The notes: generated by a model not told the origin, from the letters alone. Shown: positions 1 through 8,445, counted from the first letter of the stretch. The stretch: DNA of 64,000 nucleotides from Niabella aurantiaca DSM 17617 (GCF_000374125.1 NZ_KB893637.1:124001-188000), one strand, 5' to 3'. A program made the numbers and translations.

Positions 1-195
1 GCACAACATGCGCATGGCTGTGGTCTTTCCGGCACCGTTCGCACCCAGGAAACCGAAGATCTCGCCTGGATTGACATGGAAGCTGATCCGGTCTACGGCC
101 ACGAAATCGCCGAATTTCTTGGTGAGTTCCTTGCATTCAATGGCTGCACCTGCTGCGGCAGGCGATGACGGTTTAAGATTGATCTGCGGATCCAT
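1..195 (-). CDS. ABC transporter ATP-binding protein, N-terminal part (cut by window edge)
   Basis: First 65 residues of a second ABC ATPase. After a short Ala/Pro-rich leader comes an A-loop region and a Walker A motif GANGAGKTT near residues 53-61, directly before the window edge. The ATG at 193-195 is chosen because it puts Walker A at the usual distance; it overlaps the end of the upstream ATPase gene by 23 bp, which suggests translational coupling. Position after a TetR/TolC/HlyD/ATPase series matches ABC-2 type efflux operons of the yhiI-rbbA-yhhJ kind, so one or two ABC-2 permease genes should follow outside the window (inference). Substrate unknown. Confidence 0.9.
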   Translation of the reverse strand, partial: MDPQINLKPSSPAAAGAAIECKELTKKFGDFVAVDRISFHVNPGEIFGFLGANGAGKTTAMRMLC

Positions 196-1168
196 ATTGC
201 AATGAATTTGTAGTGGTCAGCCGTATAAAGCTGTCTTCGATGGAAGGCGCGATGCGTTGAACGGTTACCTGGTCATGTCCTTTTGCTGTTGCATATTCCC
301 GGATCAATGCCAGGTCATCGCCGGTATGCGGCCCCAACGTTACGTGCAGCAGGTCCCCGAAAGCGTAGCAGCTTTCTGCCTGGGTCCAGGACCTAAGGTC
401 TTTTAACAGGGTATAGATCGATGCGGCTTTGACCGCGTATAGTTTTACAGGAAAGGTATCGGTGATCTGTGAAGGCGTGCCGATATTGAGGAGCTGCCCG
501 TTCTGGATAAGGGCTATGCGATCACAGCGCACCGCTTCCTCCATATACGGCGTGGACACGAGTATGGTAATGCCCTGCCGTTTTAATTGCTGCAGCATTT
601 CCCAGAACTCTCTTCGTGATACTACATCCACGCCGGTGGTGGGCTCATCCAGGAACAACACTGTTGGTCTGTGAACCAGCGCACAGCACAGGGCAAGCTT
701 TTGCTTCATCCCACCGGAAAGCTTTCCGGCCCTGCGATCGCTGAAGGGTTTGATCTGGTCGTAAATGTCTTTTATCAGTTCGTAATGGGCGGCCACGCTT
801 GTTCCGAAAAGCGTGGCAAAGAATGTCAGATTCTCCTCAACGGTCAGATCCTGGTAAAGGGAGAATTTACCGGGCATATACCCAACTGAGCTGCGGATCT
901 GTTTGTAGTCTTTTACCACATCGTATCCGGATACCCGGGCCTGCCCTTTATCGGCCTGCAAGAGGGTGGTGAGGATGCGGAACAATGTTGTTTTTCCTGC
1001 GCCATCCGGACCGATCAATCCGAAAAGCTCCCCTTTTTTTACCTCGAACGATACATCCCGCAATGCGTTTACTGCCCCTTTGTTATAGCTTTTGCTTATA
1101 TGATCTGCTATAATGGGCATATCTGCATGATCTGCTGCGGGGGCACTATTGGGGTTATTTTTTTTCAT
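173..1168 (-). CDS. ABC transporter ATP-binding protein (ABC-2 type efflux)
   Basis: Cytoplasmic ATPase of an ABC-2 exporter, 331 residues from the chosen start. Visible motifs: Walker [10 protein letters not shown] (about residues 53-61), signature [11 protein letters not shown] (about 150), Walker B VLFLDEP (about 170) followed by the D-loop region TTGVD. The C-terminal ~100 residues are the extra domain common in this class. The ATG at 1168 gives a 14-bp overlap with the end of the HlyD-like gene; a second in-frame ATG at 1186 is possible, but the protein would then begin inside the upstream gene with no better leader. It overlaps the next ATPase gene by 23 bp, so two nucleotide-binding proteins are encoded in series. 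It likely energises export of a small hydrophobic compound, under the TetR gene at 3401-4009. Confidence 0.93.
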   Translation of the reverse strand: MKKNNPNSAPAADHADMPIIADHISKSYNKGAVNALRDVSFEVKKGELFGLIGPDGAGKTTLFRILTTLLQADKGQARVSGYDVVKDYKQIRSSVGYMPGKFSLYQDLTVEENLTFFATLFGTSVAAHYELIKDIYDQIKPFSDRRAGKLSGGMKQKLALCCALVHRPTVLFLDEPTTGVDVVSRREFWEMLQQLKRQGITILVSTPYMEEAVRCDRIALIQNGQLLNIGTPSQITDTFPVKLYAVKAASIYTLLKDLRSWTQAESCYAFGDLLHVTLGPHTGDDLALIREYATAKGHDQVTVQRIAPSIEDSFIRLTTTNSLQYGSADQS

Positions 1169-2096
1169 GGAAGAGCACTTCACCATACATGCCGATTTTT
1201 AGATAGCCGTCGTTCCTGACCAGTACTTTTATGGCATAGACCAGGTTGGCCCGCTCATTTTTGGTCTGAATGGTTTTGGGAGTGAATTCGGACTTGTCAC
1301 TGATCCAGCTGATGGACCCGGTGTAGCTTTTGTAGGATTGATCGCCATTGTCGATACGAACGGTTACCGGCTGTCGTATTTTAAGGGCCGGTAACTGATC
1401 GCCGGTTATATAAGCTCTGAGCGTGAGGGTGTCGAGGTTGGCGATCTTATACAGTGGTTTTCCGATGGTGGTCATTTCACCCTGCAGGGCATATTTGGTA
1501 AGCACAGTGCCTGCAACCGGGTTCATGATCTGGCCTTTTTCTACCTGTAATTGTGTCTGGGCCTTTGCTTTTTCAAGAGGCGCCCGTTCGCTGAGGATGG
1601 TCCTGTTTTTTGTAGCTGCATTTGCGGTGTACAGGCGGATCTGCTGACGGGTGACGGCCATTTGTTTTTTTGCCTGTGTGATCTGTGCCTCCATATCATC
1701 CAGTTGTTTTTGCGGTGCGGCGGCGGCGGTAACGAGGTTTTGCAGGCGGTGCCGCTCTTTATCCAGGTTTTGCAAATGTGCTTCCTGCGCCGCCAGCTGG
1801 CGTTGTGCTACCTGTATCTCCTGCAGGGGAGATACCACCCGCTGTTGAAGGGAGCTGATCGTTGCCTGGGTCTGCTCCTGCTGAAGTTTTTGCAACGCAA
1901 CATCGATTTGCCCGACTACCTGGTGGTATTGAAGCACATCGCCTTCCTGGATGCCGAACTGAAGAAGCGTTCCGGTCTGTTCTGCGGATACGATAACCTC
2001 ATCCGCTTCAAAATTGCCGGCTGCATCAAAATCTTTTTTGTTCCCGTTGCATGCAAGAAGCATTAAAAGAAGTCCGCTGAGAAAATAGAATTTCAT
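1155..2096 (-). CDS. HlyD-family periplasmic adaptor, lipoprotein
   Basis: Membrane fusion protein linking the inner-membrane ABC exporter to the TolC-like channel. 313 residues. The N-terminus has a lipoprotein signal ending LLMLLAC, so Cys16 is probably lipidated. A biotinyl-lipoyl-like segment (about 30-65) precedes a long Gln/Lys/Leu-rich helical hairpin (about 65-165, coiled-coil composition), then the second lipoyl half with VAGTVLTKYALQGEM and a beta-barrel domain. It lies 11 bp after the TolC-like gene and overlaps the ATPase gene. Family role is well established; the transported substrate cannot be read from sequence. Confidence 0.92.
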   Translation of the reverse strand: MKFYFLSGLLLMLLACNGNKKDFDAAGNFEADEVIVSAEQTGTLLQFGIQEGDVLQYHQVVGQIDVALQKLQQEQTQATISSLQQRVVSPLQEIQVAQRQLAAQEAHLQNLDKERHRLQNLVTAAAAPQKQLDDMEAQITQAKKQMAVTRQQIRLYTANAATKNRTILSERAPLEKAKAQTQLQVEKGQIMNPVAGTVLTKYALQGEMTTIGKPLYKIANLDTLTLRAYITGDQLPALKIRQPVTVRIDNGDQSYKSYTGSISWISDKSEFTPKTIQTKNERANLVYAIKVLVRNDGYLKIGMYGEVLFHEKK

Positions 2097-2107
2097 ATTC
2101 GTGCTGT

Positions 2108-3346
2108 TTAATTTCCGGAAATGGTTTGATAGTTAACCTGTGCGTGCAGCAATTGTACCTGGTGGAGGTTTTTTAACTGTCTTGCCAGGTGCTCTGCGTT
2201 TAGCTGGTTAATGTATTCATGTGTGGTGATCACACCATTCTCCAGCTGGGCCTGGGCCGACCGGGTAACCTGGGCTCTTAATGCAATGACTTCGTCGTCC
2301 TGTTGCAGCAGCCGGCTATATTTTTCCATTGCATTGGTCTCTTTTGTTAGGGCGGTCTTTGTATTGCGTAAAAATGTTTCCCTGTCCGCTTCCAGCTCGC
2401 TGCGGTCGAGCGCCATTATTTTTTTATTGTTCTGATAGGTGTACAAACTGCCCAGCGGAAAGCTGAACCGGATACCTCCCAAGGCAAAAGCGTCAAATGC
2501 ATTGTTGAGCATATTGAGTGCCGGGCGGCCATAGCCCCCTTGCACGAAAGCCGCGATCCTGGGAGTCCAGCCGGTCGACAGTGCTTTTTCCCGTATGGTA
2601 ATATTGCTTTTCTGCAGATCAAGGAGCCGGAGCTCGGGGCGGTGAATTTCGGAATCGGTTTTTTGAGGAGTGGGTTGCACCAGGTGTTCCGGTACCGGAA
2701 TTCCGATCAGCAGGGCCAGTGTTTCCCGGACGGCCTTTTGATCGGATTGGATCTCCGTATTTCCCATAGCTGCGTTTATCAGTGCTGCTTTTAATTCGGC
2801 CACACTGCTTTGCGCAACGGTCCCGTTCGTTGCGGCCGCTGTTGCCTTTTCGAGCGAAGATGCGATGCCCGCTTTATAAATTTCCTGTTGCTTCCATTGT
2901 GCATCCAGTAACAAAATGGAAAAGAATAATTGCGTTACCTGCTCTTTGACCGCCTGGAAGCTGATCTCAATTTGCTGCAGTTGTGTTGCTTCCTGACTCC
3001 TTAAAAGTGCCTTTTGGCTTTTTGCAACGCCGCCGTCGTAGATCGTCTGCGTTACTTCTCCCTGTATGCGGTACTGGTCTTTACTTAGCTCGGGAACGCC
3101 TGGCAGCGCTATCGGGATCCGGGTTACATCCGTTTGATAGGTGGCCTGGCCGCTGACGGACAGTTGGGGCAACCAGGACCGGGCCGTATTTTCAATGGAG
3201 TACCGGGTGCTTTGGCGGAGCAGGTCCTGTTTTTTAATGTTGGGAAGATTTTTTCTTGCCAGCTGATAACATTCGTCCAGGCTGAGTGACTGTCCGGAAC
3301 ACCAGACGGACAGGAGCAGCAGGACACAGGATGTCAACCGTTTCAT
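2108..3346 (-). CDS. TolC-like outer membrane efflux protein
   Basis: Outer-membrane channel subunit of a tripartite exporter. 412 residues with a signal peptide (MKRLTSCVLLLLSVWCSGQ) and two OEP repeats rich in Gln/Ala/Leu helices, beginning with the typical SLDECYQLARKNLP segment. It is first in the operon after the operator at 3369-3384 and is followed by the HlyD-like adaptor after 11 bp. Length is near the usual 410-480 residues for Bacteroidota TolC homologues. Expression is expected to be repressed by the TetR protein encoded just upstream. Confidence 0.92.
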   Translation of the reverse strand: MKRLTSCVLLLLSVWCSGQSLSLDECYQLARKNLPNIKKQDLLRQSTRYSIENTARSWLPQLSVSGQATYQTDVTRIPIALPGVPELSKDQYRIQGEVTQTIYDGGVAKSQKALLRSQEATQLQQIEISFQAVKEQVTQLFFSILLLDAQWKQQEIYKAGIASSLEKATAAATNGTVAQSSVAELKAALINAAMGNTEIQSDQKAVRETLALLIGIPVPEHLVQPTPQKTDSEIHRPELRLLDLQKSNITIREKALSTGWTPRIAAFVQGGYGRPALNMLNNAFDAFALGGIRFSFPLGSLYTYQNNKKIMALDRSELEADRETFLRNTKTALTKETNAMEKYSRLLQQDDEVIALRAQVTRSAQAQLENGVITTHEYINQLNAEHLARQLKNLHQVQLLHAQVNYQTISGN

Positions 3347-3368
3347 ATTTTAAGATTTATTGTTTGAT

Positions 3369-3384
3369 TTAATCATTTGATTAA
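3369..3384. promoter_or_regulatory. Palindromic operator, copy 1 (TetR site before tolC-like gene)
   Basis: TTAATCATTTGATTAA: 7-bp arms TTAATCA/TGATTAA around 2 bp. The identical 16-mer (opposite orientation) occurs at 4053-4068 upstream of the TetR gene. Two exact copies, one per promoter, are what a TetR regulator controlling itself and its target operon would need. This copy lies 22 bp upstream of the tolC-like start, downstream of a TTTTTTTG run that could serve as the -33 element, so binding would occlude the core promoter. Confidence 0.8.
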
Positions 3385-3400
3385 TACCGGGACAAAAAAA

Positions 3401-4009
3401 TTATTTCACTTTCAACATCGCTTTCATCCATTTGGGTACCAGCTTCTTCCGTTCTTCCATGAGCGTGTTGAATTGCACCCCGATCTCCGGGGAGAGAACT
3501 TCCAGCCCCGGACGCATGGCAAAAGGAAAGATGCAGAGTGCAATGATGTTGATAAACAATTGTTCCGGTGCCACATCCGGGTTTTGCTCCTTTAACTGCC
3601 TGGCAAATACGGAATGCAGCACATGGTCCGCACCTTTCAGCATGGCCACAAATTTTTTAGGAGCATTGCGCATGGCATTCAATACAAACAGGGGAAGATC
3701 CGGGTTGTCTGCCAGCATGTTGATGTACCGGTCTGCAATGGTATGGATCTTGTCGCTGAGCGAGGAGGCCGGGTCCTGGAGCACGGGAAGCATCAATCCA
3801 AAAAAGCTGCTCAGTTTTTCCTGCATCACCAATTCGAATAGTTTCTCTTTACTGCGAAAATAATAATTCAGCAGGGCCAGGTTGATACCGGCGGCTTCTG
3901 CAATATCCCTCGTGCGGGTTGCGGCATAGCCTTTTTCCATAAAAACCTTCCGGGCTGCTTCCTTTATCTTTTCCTCGGAGGACAGCGTTTCCTGCTTCTT
4001 TTTTGCCAT
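3401..4009 (-). CDS. TetR/AcrR-family transcriptional repressor
   Basis: 202-residue repressor. N-terminal HTH (about 12-58) has the family pattern IKEAARKVFMEKGYAATRTR followed by DIAEAAGINLALLNYYFRSKEKLFE; the C-terminal helical ligand-binding domain is divergent, as usual. It is separated from the efflux operon on the same strand by 54 bp that contain one copy of the shared palindrome, and its own promoter carries the second copy. The -7-like element CAACTTTG ends seven bases before the ATG, implying a very short leader. Expected role: ligand-relieved repression of the exporter and of itself. Confidence 0.93.
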   Translation of the reverse strand: MAKKKQETLSSEEKIKEAARKVFMEKGYAATRTRDIAEAAGINLALLNYYFRSKEKLFELVMQEKLSSFFGLMLPVLQDPASSLSDKIHTIADRYINMLADNPDLPLFVLNAMRNAPKKFVAMLKGADHVLHSVFARQLKEQNPDVAPEQLFINIIALCIFPFAMRPGLEVLSPEIGVQFNTLMEERKKLVPKWMKAMLKVK

Positions 4010-4016
4010 TGCAGCA

Positions 4017-4048
4017 CAAAGTTGGTAAAAAGAAATGATTTAAACAAA
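4017..4048 (-). promoter_or_regulatory. Bacteroidota-type promoter of the TetR gene
   Basis: On the minus strand: TTTG (4045-4048), 20 bp, then CAACTTTG (4017-4024), one mismatch from TAnnTTTG. The start codon is at 4009, so the transcript would have almost no 5' leader. The 16-bp operator lies 4 bp upstream of the -33 element. Confidence 0.6.
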
Positions 4049-4052
4049 CTTT

Positions 4053-4068
4053 TTAATCAAATGATTAA
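4053..4068. promoter_or_regulatory. Palindromic operator, copy 2 (TetR autoregulation)
   Basis: TTAATCAAATGATTAA, the exact reverse complement of the palindrome at 3369-3384. It abuts the -33 element of the tetR promoter. Confidence 0.8.
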
Positions 4069-4118
4069 TTTTATCGTTAAGGAGTTGTTTGAAAACAGCA
4101 TTTTGATGCTCCATATAA

Positions 4119-4288
4119 GCGCCATCCGGCGCGTCGTTGTCGTTAAAGCGCAGCTTTAACGAGGCCATCATTTCATAAGTGCCATTGGCACGGATCATTA
4201 TGCCCCGGTCCCATGGCTCTCTGTTGCTCTTTTGGACTTGTAAATGGGTTGAAACCTGTTCTTGCCGGATCTTTCGAGGCCATGCCTC
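4119..4288. repeat. Block of four short inverted repeats
   Basis: Four unrelated-sequence stem-loops within 170 bp, with arms of 5 to 9 bp and loops of 1 to 4 bases. None is followed by a T run suitable for a terminator. The arms differ from unit to unit, so this is not a CRISPR. Possibly recombination scars or a REP-like cluster. Confidence 0.5.
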
Positions 4289-4308
4289 TTTTACTAAAAT
4301 GATCGCTT

Positions 4309-4420
4309 CCCCCTGTTTTTTACAGACGGCGGCTACAGCGGAACCCTAAGTAGAGGTGATAAAAAGCCGTTACCTTTTTGTGACGATAAAGATTCTCGCG
4401 GATCGTTTTTAAGCAGCTTC
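4309..4420. repeat. Dispersed intergenic repeat, copy A
   Basis: Matches copy B at 25411-25507. Shared blocks include a GTTTTACAG-like start, GGCGG, CCCTAAG, GATAAAAAGC, GATTCTCnCGGATCG and GTTTTTAAGCA. Copy A carries about 15 extra bases after GGCGG. Both copies are intergenic and in the same orientation; no reading frame is shared. Confidence 0.7.
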
Positions 4421-4458
4421 TAAAACAACCTTTATAGGCCAGGAGGTGTTGGTGGGGG

Positions 4459-5535
4459 TTATGGACTGTTTCGATGAAGTATCCTGCTGAACCGTGCAAT
4501 ATCCGCCTCCGGAAGCAGGGGCTGCCGGTGCAACAGGTGTGCTACCAACTGGTGCGCGAAATAGGGAGCCAGGGAGCAGCCTTTGGTGCCCATGCCGTTG
4601 AGAATGCCGATGTTGGTGTGAACCGGATGGAAACCGGCAAATGGCCGGCGCTCTACGGTAGCGGGGCGTACAGCGGCTTTATGATCGACAGTTCTGAACG
4701 GCATTTTCAGCCATTGCTTTAATGTTTGTTCTGCCGATTGCCGGAAACTTTCTGTTGGATTTTCGTTTTCAAAATCCCAGATATAGTTGGTGCCTGCCCA
4801 GAAGAACCCGGGCTCGGCCATGGGGGCCAGCAGCATCGACTTTTTATAAAGATGGTCCGGGGGCAGGCCGGGGATCTCGAGGATCAATGCTTCGCCTTTG
4901 TTCAATGCAAAAGGCAGCGTTGCAAAATAGGGATTGCCGGCCCCAGCAGCACCGTCGCAAAAAATGAGTGTGCCGGCGGTGACGTCTTTATAACGGATCC
5001 GCTGTTCTTCCGCCTTCAGCTCCGGAAAATTCAGCGGCTCTTCCATGAGCTTGTGCTCTTTTTTTAAGAAGGCACGCCATGCCGGCAGCAGCAGCTGCAG
5101 GTGCACGATATAGGCAGGCTCAATAACCCCGATGCCAAATTCGTAATTGAAAAAGGAAGGATAGGGGCCTTCATTTTCCAGCAGGGATATATAATCTTCT
5201 TTTTGCGCAAGCTTTTTGAGAAAGCTTTCTTTCATGAACGGGTTGGGAAAAAAATCAATGATGGATGTCCGGGTTATGCCGTTCACGCTGAGGAAATTGC
5301 CGACGGCATCATATGAAGCTGCCGCAAAGGGAAGGATCAGATCGTCGAGCCATACCTTTACCACCCGCCGCCCGGTAACGGGATTGATGATCCCCGCTGC
5401 TACTTTGGACGGAGTATGGGATCTCGGCTCGTCGATAACGATGAAGTCGAGGCCGGCCTGGTAACAGAACCAGGAAAGAAACGTGCCGCTGATGCCCTGG
5501 CCTACGATGATGACTTTCTTTATACTACGATCCAT
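4459..5535 (-). CDS. FAD-dependent oxidoreductase, DAO family
   Basis: 358 residues. N-terminal Rossmann FAD-binding motif VIIVGQGISGTFLSW (GxGxxG near residues 12-17) and the DAO-type segment AAGIINPVTGRRVVK after the first beta-alpha-beta unit. C-terminal VERRPFAGFHPVHTNIGILNGMGTKGCSLAPYFA is the second FAD contact typical of glycine-oxidase/DAO proteins. No signal peptide, so cytosolic. It resembles the stand-alone DAO-like proteins common in Bacteroidota, distantly similar to the oxidase half of MnmC; the substrate is probably an amino acid or a modified base side chain, but I cannot decide. Transcribed alone, divergently from trmN6 across 264 bp. Confidence 0.85.
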   Translation of the reverse strand: MDRSIKKVIIVGQGISGTFLSWFCYQAGLDFIVIDEPRSHTPSKVAAGIINPVTGRRVVKVWLDDLILPFAAASYDAVGNFLSVNGITRTSIIDFFPNPFMKESFLKKLAQKEDYISLLENEGPYPSFFNYEFGIGVIEPAYIVHLQLLLPAWRAFLKKEHKLMEEPLNFPELKAEEQRIRYKDVTAGTLIFCDGAAGAGNPYFATLPFALNKGEALILEIPGLPPDHLYKKSMLLAPMAEPGFFWAGTNYIWDFENENPTESFRQSAEQTLKQWLKMPFRTVDHKAAVRPATVERRPFAGFHPVHTNIGILNGMGTKGCSLAPYFAHQLVAHLLHRQPLLPEADIARFSRILHRNSP

Positions 5536-5601
5536 TAATCTACGGATTTATAATAAACGGCAAAAGAGCTGAGTAGCTCAGATTCCGTTTTTGTTATTGG
5601 A

Positions 5602-5622
5602 GGTCTTTCTTTAAGAAAGACC
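5602..5622. repeat. Perfect inverted repeat
   Basis: Ten-base arms GGTCTTTCTT/AAGAAAGACC around one T, in the divergent spacer between the oxidoreductase and trmN6. No T run follows on either strand, so it is more likely an operator or a structural element than a terminator. A smaller palindrome, CTGAG/CTCAG, lies just upstream (5569-5581). Confidence 0.55.
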
Positions 5623-5799
5623 CTGAAACCGGCCGGTAATAAATTGTTCGTATCATGAATTTCCGCTGATCTATGCAGAAATATGCGCCTATGACCTGTG
5701 CTTCTCAGCCTGGCCGGCGGGAACGGTATTACAGGAAATTTATTTGTATGACCGGTATCTGTTCACAAATATAATTGATAATATTCTTCATCTTTGCGT

Positions 5800-6510
5800 A
5801 TGCCCAATCCGTATTTCCGTTTTAAGCAGTTTACGATCTACCAGGACCGCTGCGCGATGAAAGTGACTACCGATGCCTGTCTTTTTGGGGCCTGGGTGGC
5901 TCAGCACCTGCCGGCAGCAGCCGAAACCGTGCTGGATGTGGGCGCAGGAACGGGTTTGCTCACGCTGATGATCGCACAGGCCGGGAACCGGTCGATCGAC
6001 GCCATTGAACTACAGGAAACCGATCATGTGCAGGCGGCGGCGAACATCGCGCAAACGGCCTGGCATGCTTCGATCCGGCTGATACAGGGGGATGTTTTAG
6101 CGCATGTTTTTGACAGGAAATATGATGCCATTGTCAGTAACCCGCCCTTCTATGAGCATGATCTGAAGGGCGGGCAACGGAACAGAAATATTGCCCATCA
6201 CAATGAGGGGCTCCTGCTGTCTGATCTTCTTGATTTCATCCGGGGACAACTGGCAGAAGAAGGAACCTTTTTCCTGTTGCTGCCGGCAAAGAGGCATACG
6301 GAACTGATACGGTACCTGGAAACGATGGGATTGCACTGCAACTCCTGCTGTTATGTGCAGCAAACCGAAAAACATGCCCCGTTCCGGATCCTGGTGTCGG
6401 GTGCGTTCAGGAAAAGTGCCTGCCGGGAGGAGCGGATCGTGATCCGTGAAAGAAATGAATATACACCTGAATTTAAGGCGTTGTTATCCCCCTACTATCT
6501 GCACCTGTGA
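5800..6510 (+). CDS. trmN6: tRNA1(Val) (adenine(37)-N6)-methyltransferase
   Basis: SAM-dependent methyltransferase acting on A37 of tRNA-Val (YfiC/TrmN6 family, as known in E. coli). 236 residues. N-terminus FRFKQFTIYQDRCAMKVTTD is the family signature; motif I is VLDVGAGTGLLTL and the catalytic motif IV is NPPFYEHD (N6-adenine class NPPF). The ATG at 5800 is chosen over a TTG at 5794 because it starts the conserved MPNPYFRF. A -7-like CATCTTTG ends three bases before this ATG, so the mRNA may be leaderless. Its stop codon abuts that of the convergent heptose gene with no spacing (TGA then TCA, 6508-6513). Confidence 0.9.
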   Translation: MPNPYFRFKQFTIYQDRCAMKVTTDACLFGAWVAQHLPAAAETVLDVGAGTGLLTLMIAQAGNRSIDAIELQETDHVQAAANIAQTAWHASIRLIQGDVLAHVFDRKYDAIVSNPPFYEHDLKGGQRNRNIAHHNEGLLLSDLLDFIRGQLAEEGTFFLLLPAKRHTELIRYLETMGLHCNSCCYVQQTEKHAPFRILVSGAFRKSACREERIVIRERNEYTPEFKALLSPYYLHL

Positions 6511-7752
6511 TCAGGGAAGCTGCACTGCCAGTGTCTTCAGATCCGGTAATTGCAGATCGATATCGGGGTGGGGTAATGTTTCAGACGCATTGGTGGTCGT
6601 AAGATAAATGGTGCGCATGCCGGCACCCCGGCCAAAACGCATGTCCGAAATGTTATTGCCGACCATTACCGACTTCGTGAGATCGATATCCGGAAAATCT
6701 TCAGTCGCCTGTAAAGCCATACCGGGATTGGGCTTACGGAAAAAATCGCGGGAGTCGATCGCTGTAGCATAATAGATCGCGGGTATATGGCCGCCGGTCT
6801 TTTTTACCTCATCGTTTAATAACCGGTGGATCCCGTGTAATGCTTTTTCCTCCATCAGTCCCTTACCGATGCCCCGCTGGTTGGTTACGATAATGACGTG
6901 CCGGAAATAGTGAGTGAACCGGTGAATGGCTTCCGGAACACCGGGATAGAACCGGAACTCCCCTTCATGAAATACATAGCTGTCCGGCTTTTCCTCGTTG
7001 ATAACGCCGTCCCGGTCCAGAAACAGGGTCCATTCTTCTGTCAGTTGCGACAGGCTGAACGGAGGGGTTTCAAAATCTTTTTGGGCACGGTTATAGTCTT
7101 CAGGAATGCCAATGTCAATAAAATATCCATCTCCTGCGGCGCCATAAAAGCGGCCTGCTTCCACACCGGCTTCCAGGTAATCTTTCTCAAAAGAGAATTT
7201 GGCAGGCAGACCTTCTCGCAGCAGTTGTTCTTTATTGATGAGATAAGTACCCGCATTGATAAGCCCGGCCTCATAATATTGTTTTTCTTTAAAACTCCGG
7301 ATGCACTGGTGGTCATCCAACGTAACCACACCATACCGGCTGAAATGCTGCATGGGCTTCAGCGCCAGGGTACAGGCTGCCCCGGAATCTTTATGAACTT
7401 TAATAAGCTGCCGGGCATCAAAAGCAAAGAAGCTATCCCCGTTCACCACAAATACATCGGGGCTCTGTGTTTTTTGCAATGCCAGCTGAATGGCACCTCC
7501 CGTACCCAATGGTTCATCTTCAATACAACAATCGTATTGTAGTGTGGGAAAGGCCTTTGCAAGATAATCTTCAATAAACTCGTGTTTGTAGCCCAGGCTG
7601 AAGATGATGCGCTGGATACCCTGTCGGCGTAAATAACGGATCACATAATACAGGAAAGGCCGACCCGCAACGGGGGCCATGCATTTGGGCAGATCGGGCA
7701 CCGCCGCGCGCAGCCGGGTACCCAGCCCGCCGGCCAGCACAATGGCTTCCAT
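6511..7752 (-). CDS. Fusion: heptose-1-phosphate nucleotidyltransferase (HddC-like) + heptose-bisphosphate phosphatase (GmhB-like)
   Basis: 413-residue bifunctional protein. Residues 1-230 form a nucleotidyltransferase with MEAIVLAGGLGTRLR, PKCMAPVAGRPF and VVNGDS. Residues 240-413 form a HAD phosphatase with FLDRDGVINEEKPD, VTNQRGIGKG and KPNPGM, as in GmhB. Together they would remove the 7-phosphate from heptose 1,7-bisphosphate and add GMP to the 1-phosphate. With GmhA and the GHMP kinase just upstream, the GDP-D-glycero-alpha-D-manno-heptose route is complete in three genes. The start at 7752 fits the nucleotidyltransferase family; an ATG at 7791 would add 13 unconserved residues. The guanylyl rather than adenylyl specificity is inferred from pathway context. 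Confidence 0.88.
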   Translation of the reverse strand: MEAIVLAGGLGTRLRAAVPDLPKCMAPVAGRPFLYYVIRYLRRQGIQRIIFSLGYKHEFIEDYLAKAFPTLQYDCCIEDEPLGTGGAIQLALQKTQSPDVFVVNGDSFFAFDARQLIKVHKDSGAACTLALKPMQHFSRYGVVTLDDHQCIRSFKEKQYYEAGLINAGTYLINKEQLLREGLPAKFSFEKDYLEAGVEAGRFYGAAGDGYFIDIGIPEDYNRAQKDFETPPFSLSQLTEEWTLFLDRDGVINEEKPDSYVFHEGEFRFYPGVPEAIHRFTHYFRHVIIVTNQRGIGKGLMEEKALHGIHRLLNDEVKKTGGHIPAIYYATAIDSRDFFRKPNPGMALQATEDFPDIDLTKSVMVGNNISDMRFGRGAGMRTIYLTTTNASETLPHPDIDLQLPDLKTLAVQLP

Positions 7753-7800
7753 TCCGTCTTTCCAGTTGCCTTCAAGGCGCTTTTGAAGCATACGATCTGT

Positions 7801-7821
7801 TTGGGATTTGAGATTTGGGAT
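7801..7821. repeat. Three tandem heptanucleotides (TTGRGAT)
   Basis: Units TTGGGAT, TTGAGAT, TTGGGAT head to tail, in the 115-bp gap between gmhA and the fusion gene. Related heptamers occur inside the GT4 gene at 9904-9917. Confidence 0.6.
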
Positions 7822-7867
7822 TTATACCATCATCATATCAAACGAAAAAAGCCAGGCATCGGCGTGC

Positions 7868-8443
7868 TTATCCGAAATATTGTTCTTCCACCAGCTGGCA
7901 AATGCTGTGTCCTAACAGCATATGGCATTCCTGTATGCGGGGCGTATCGGCCGATGGGATATTGAGGAGGAAATCGGAAGCGGTTTTCAGGATGCCACCG
8001 CTGGCGCCCGTAAACCCGACGGTGGTCATGCCTTTTGCTTTTGCCTGCTCAAAAGCCCGTACAATATTTTGAGAGTTGCCCGAAGTGCTCAGCCCGATCA
8101 GGACATCGCCCGGTTTGCCGATCCCGTCAATGATGCGGGAGTAGATCACGTCAAAGCTGTAATCGTTAGCCACTGCCGTAAGATAAGATGTATTGCAGTG
8201 CAGTGCTTCTGCGGGCAGGGCCCTGCGGTCTTTATAAAACCGGCCGCTGAATTCTGCCGCAAGGTGCTGGGCATCTGCAGCACTTCCTCCGTTACCACAG
8301 AAATATACACTGTTGCCATTCCGGAAGGCATCTACAATAGTATTAACCACTCCGGCCACCGTTTGTAACAGTGGTTCGTTTTCCAATACCTGTTTCTTTA
8401 CATCGATGGAAGCCTGCACCAGAGCTTTGATTTGATTGTTCAT
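7868..8443 (-). CDS. gmhA: Sedoheptulose-7-phosphate isomerase
   Basis: 191 residues, single SIS domain, close to the usual ~195. Converts sedoheptulose 7-phosphate to D-glycero-D-manno-heptose 7-phosphate, the first step of heptose nucleotide synthesis. Visible family features: CGNGGSAADAQHLAAEFSGR near residues 49-68, LTAVANDYSFDVIYSR, and the SIS phosphate-binding GLSTSGNSQNI; the late ECHMLLGHSICQLVE segment is also typical of GmhA. Cytosolic. It starts 2 bp after the heptose kinase gene, so the two are co-transcribed and probably coupled. Confidence 0.95.
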   Translation of the reverse strand: MNNQIKALVQASIDVKKQVLENEPLLQTVAGVVNTIVDAFRNGNSVYFCGNGGSAADAQHLAAEFSGRFYKDRRALPAEALHCNTSYLTAVANDYSFDVIYSRIIDGIGKPGDVLIGLSTSGNSQNIVRAFEQAKAKGMTTVGFTGASGGILKTASDFLLNIPSADTPRIQECHMLLGHSICQLVEEQYFG

Positions 8444-8445
8444 AA

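Larger units (their letters stand above)
4069..4458. other. Intergenic spacer rich in hairpins and repeats
   Basis: 390 bp with no credible gene between the TetR gene and the oxidoreductase. Left part (4119-4288) holds four short hairpins: GCGCC/GGCGC (4119-4132), CGTTAAAGC/GCTTTAACG (4141-4161), GTGCCA/TGGCAC (4179-4191) and GAGGC/GCCTC (4276-4288). Right part is copy A of a dispersed repeat (4309-4420). Confidence 0.7.

Noticed and set aside
1551-2066. 171-residue plus-strand frame opposite the HlyD-like gene
   Set aside because: Cys/Leu-rich shadow of the coiled-coil coding region; not protein-like.
4119-4288. Hairpin block as a CRISPR array
   Set aside because: Stem sequences and spacing differ between units; no cas genes in the window.
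5602-5622. Inverted repeat as a terminator
   Set aside because: No T run on either side and both flanking genes point away from it.
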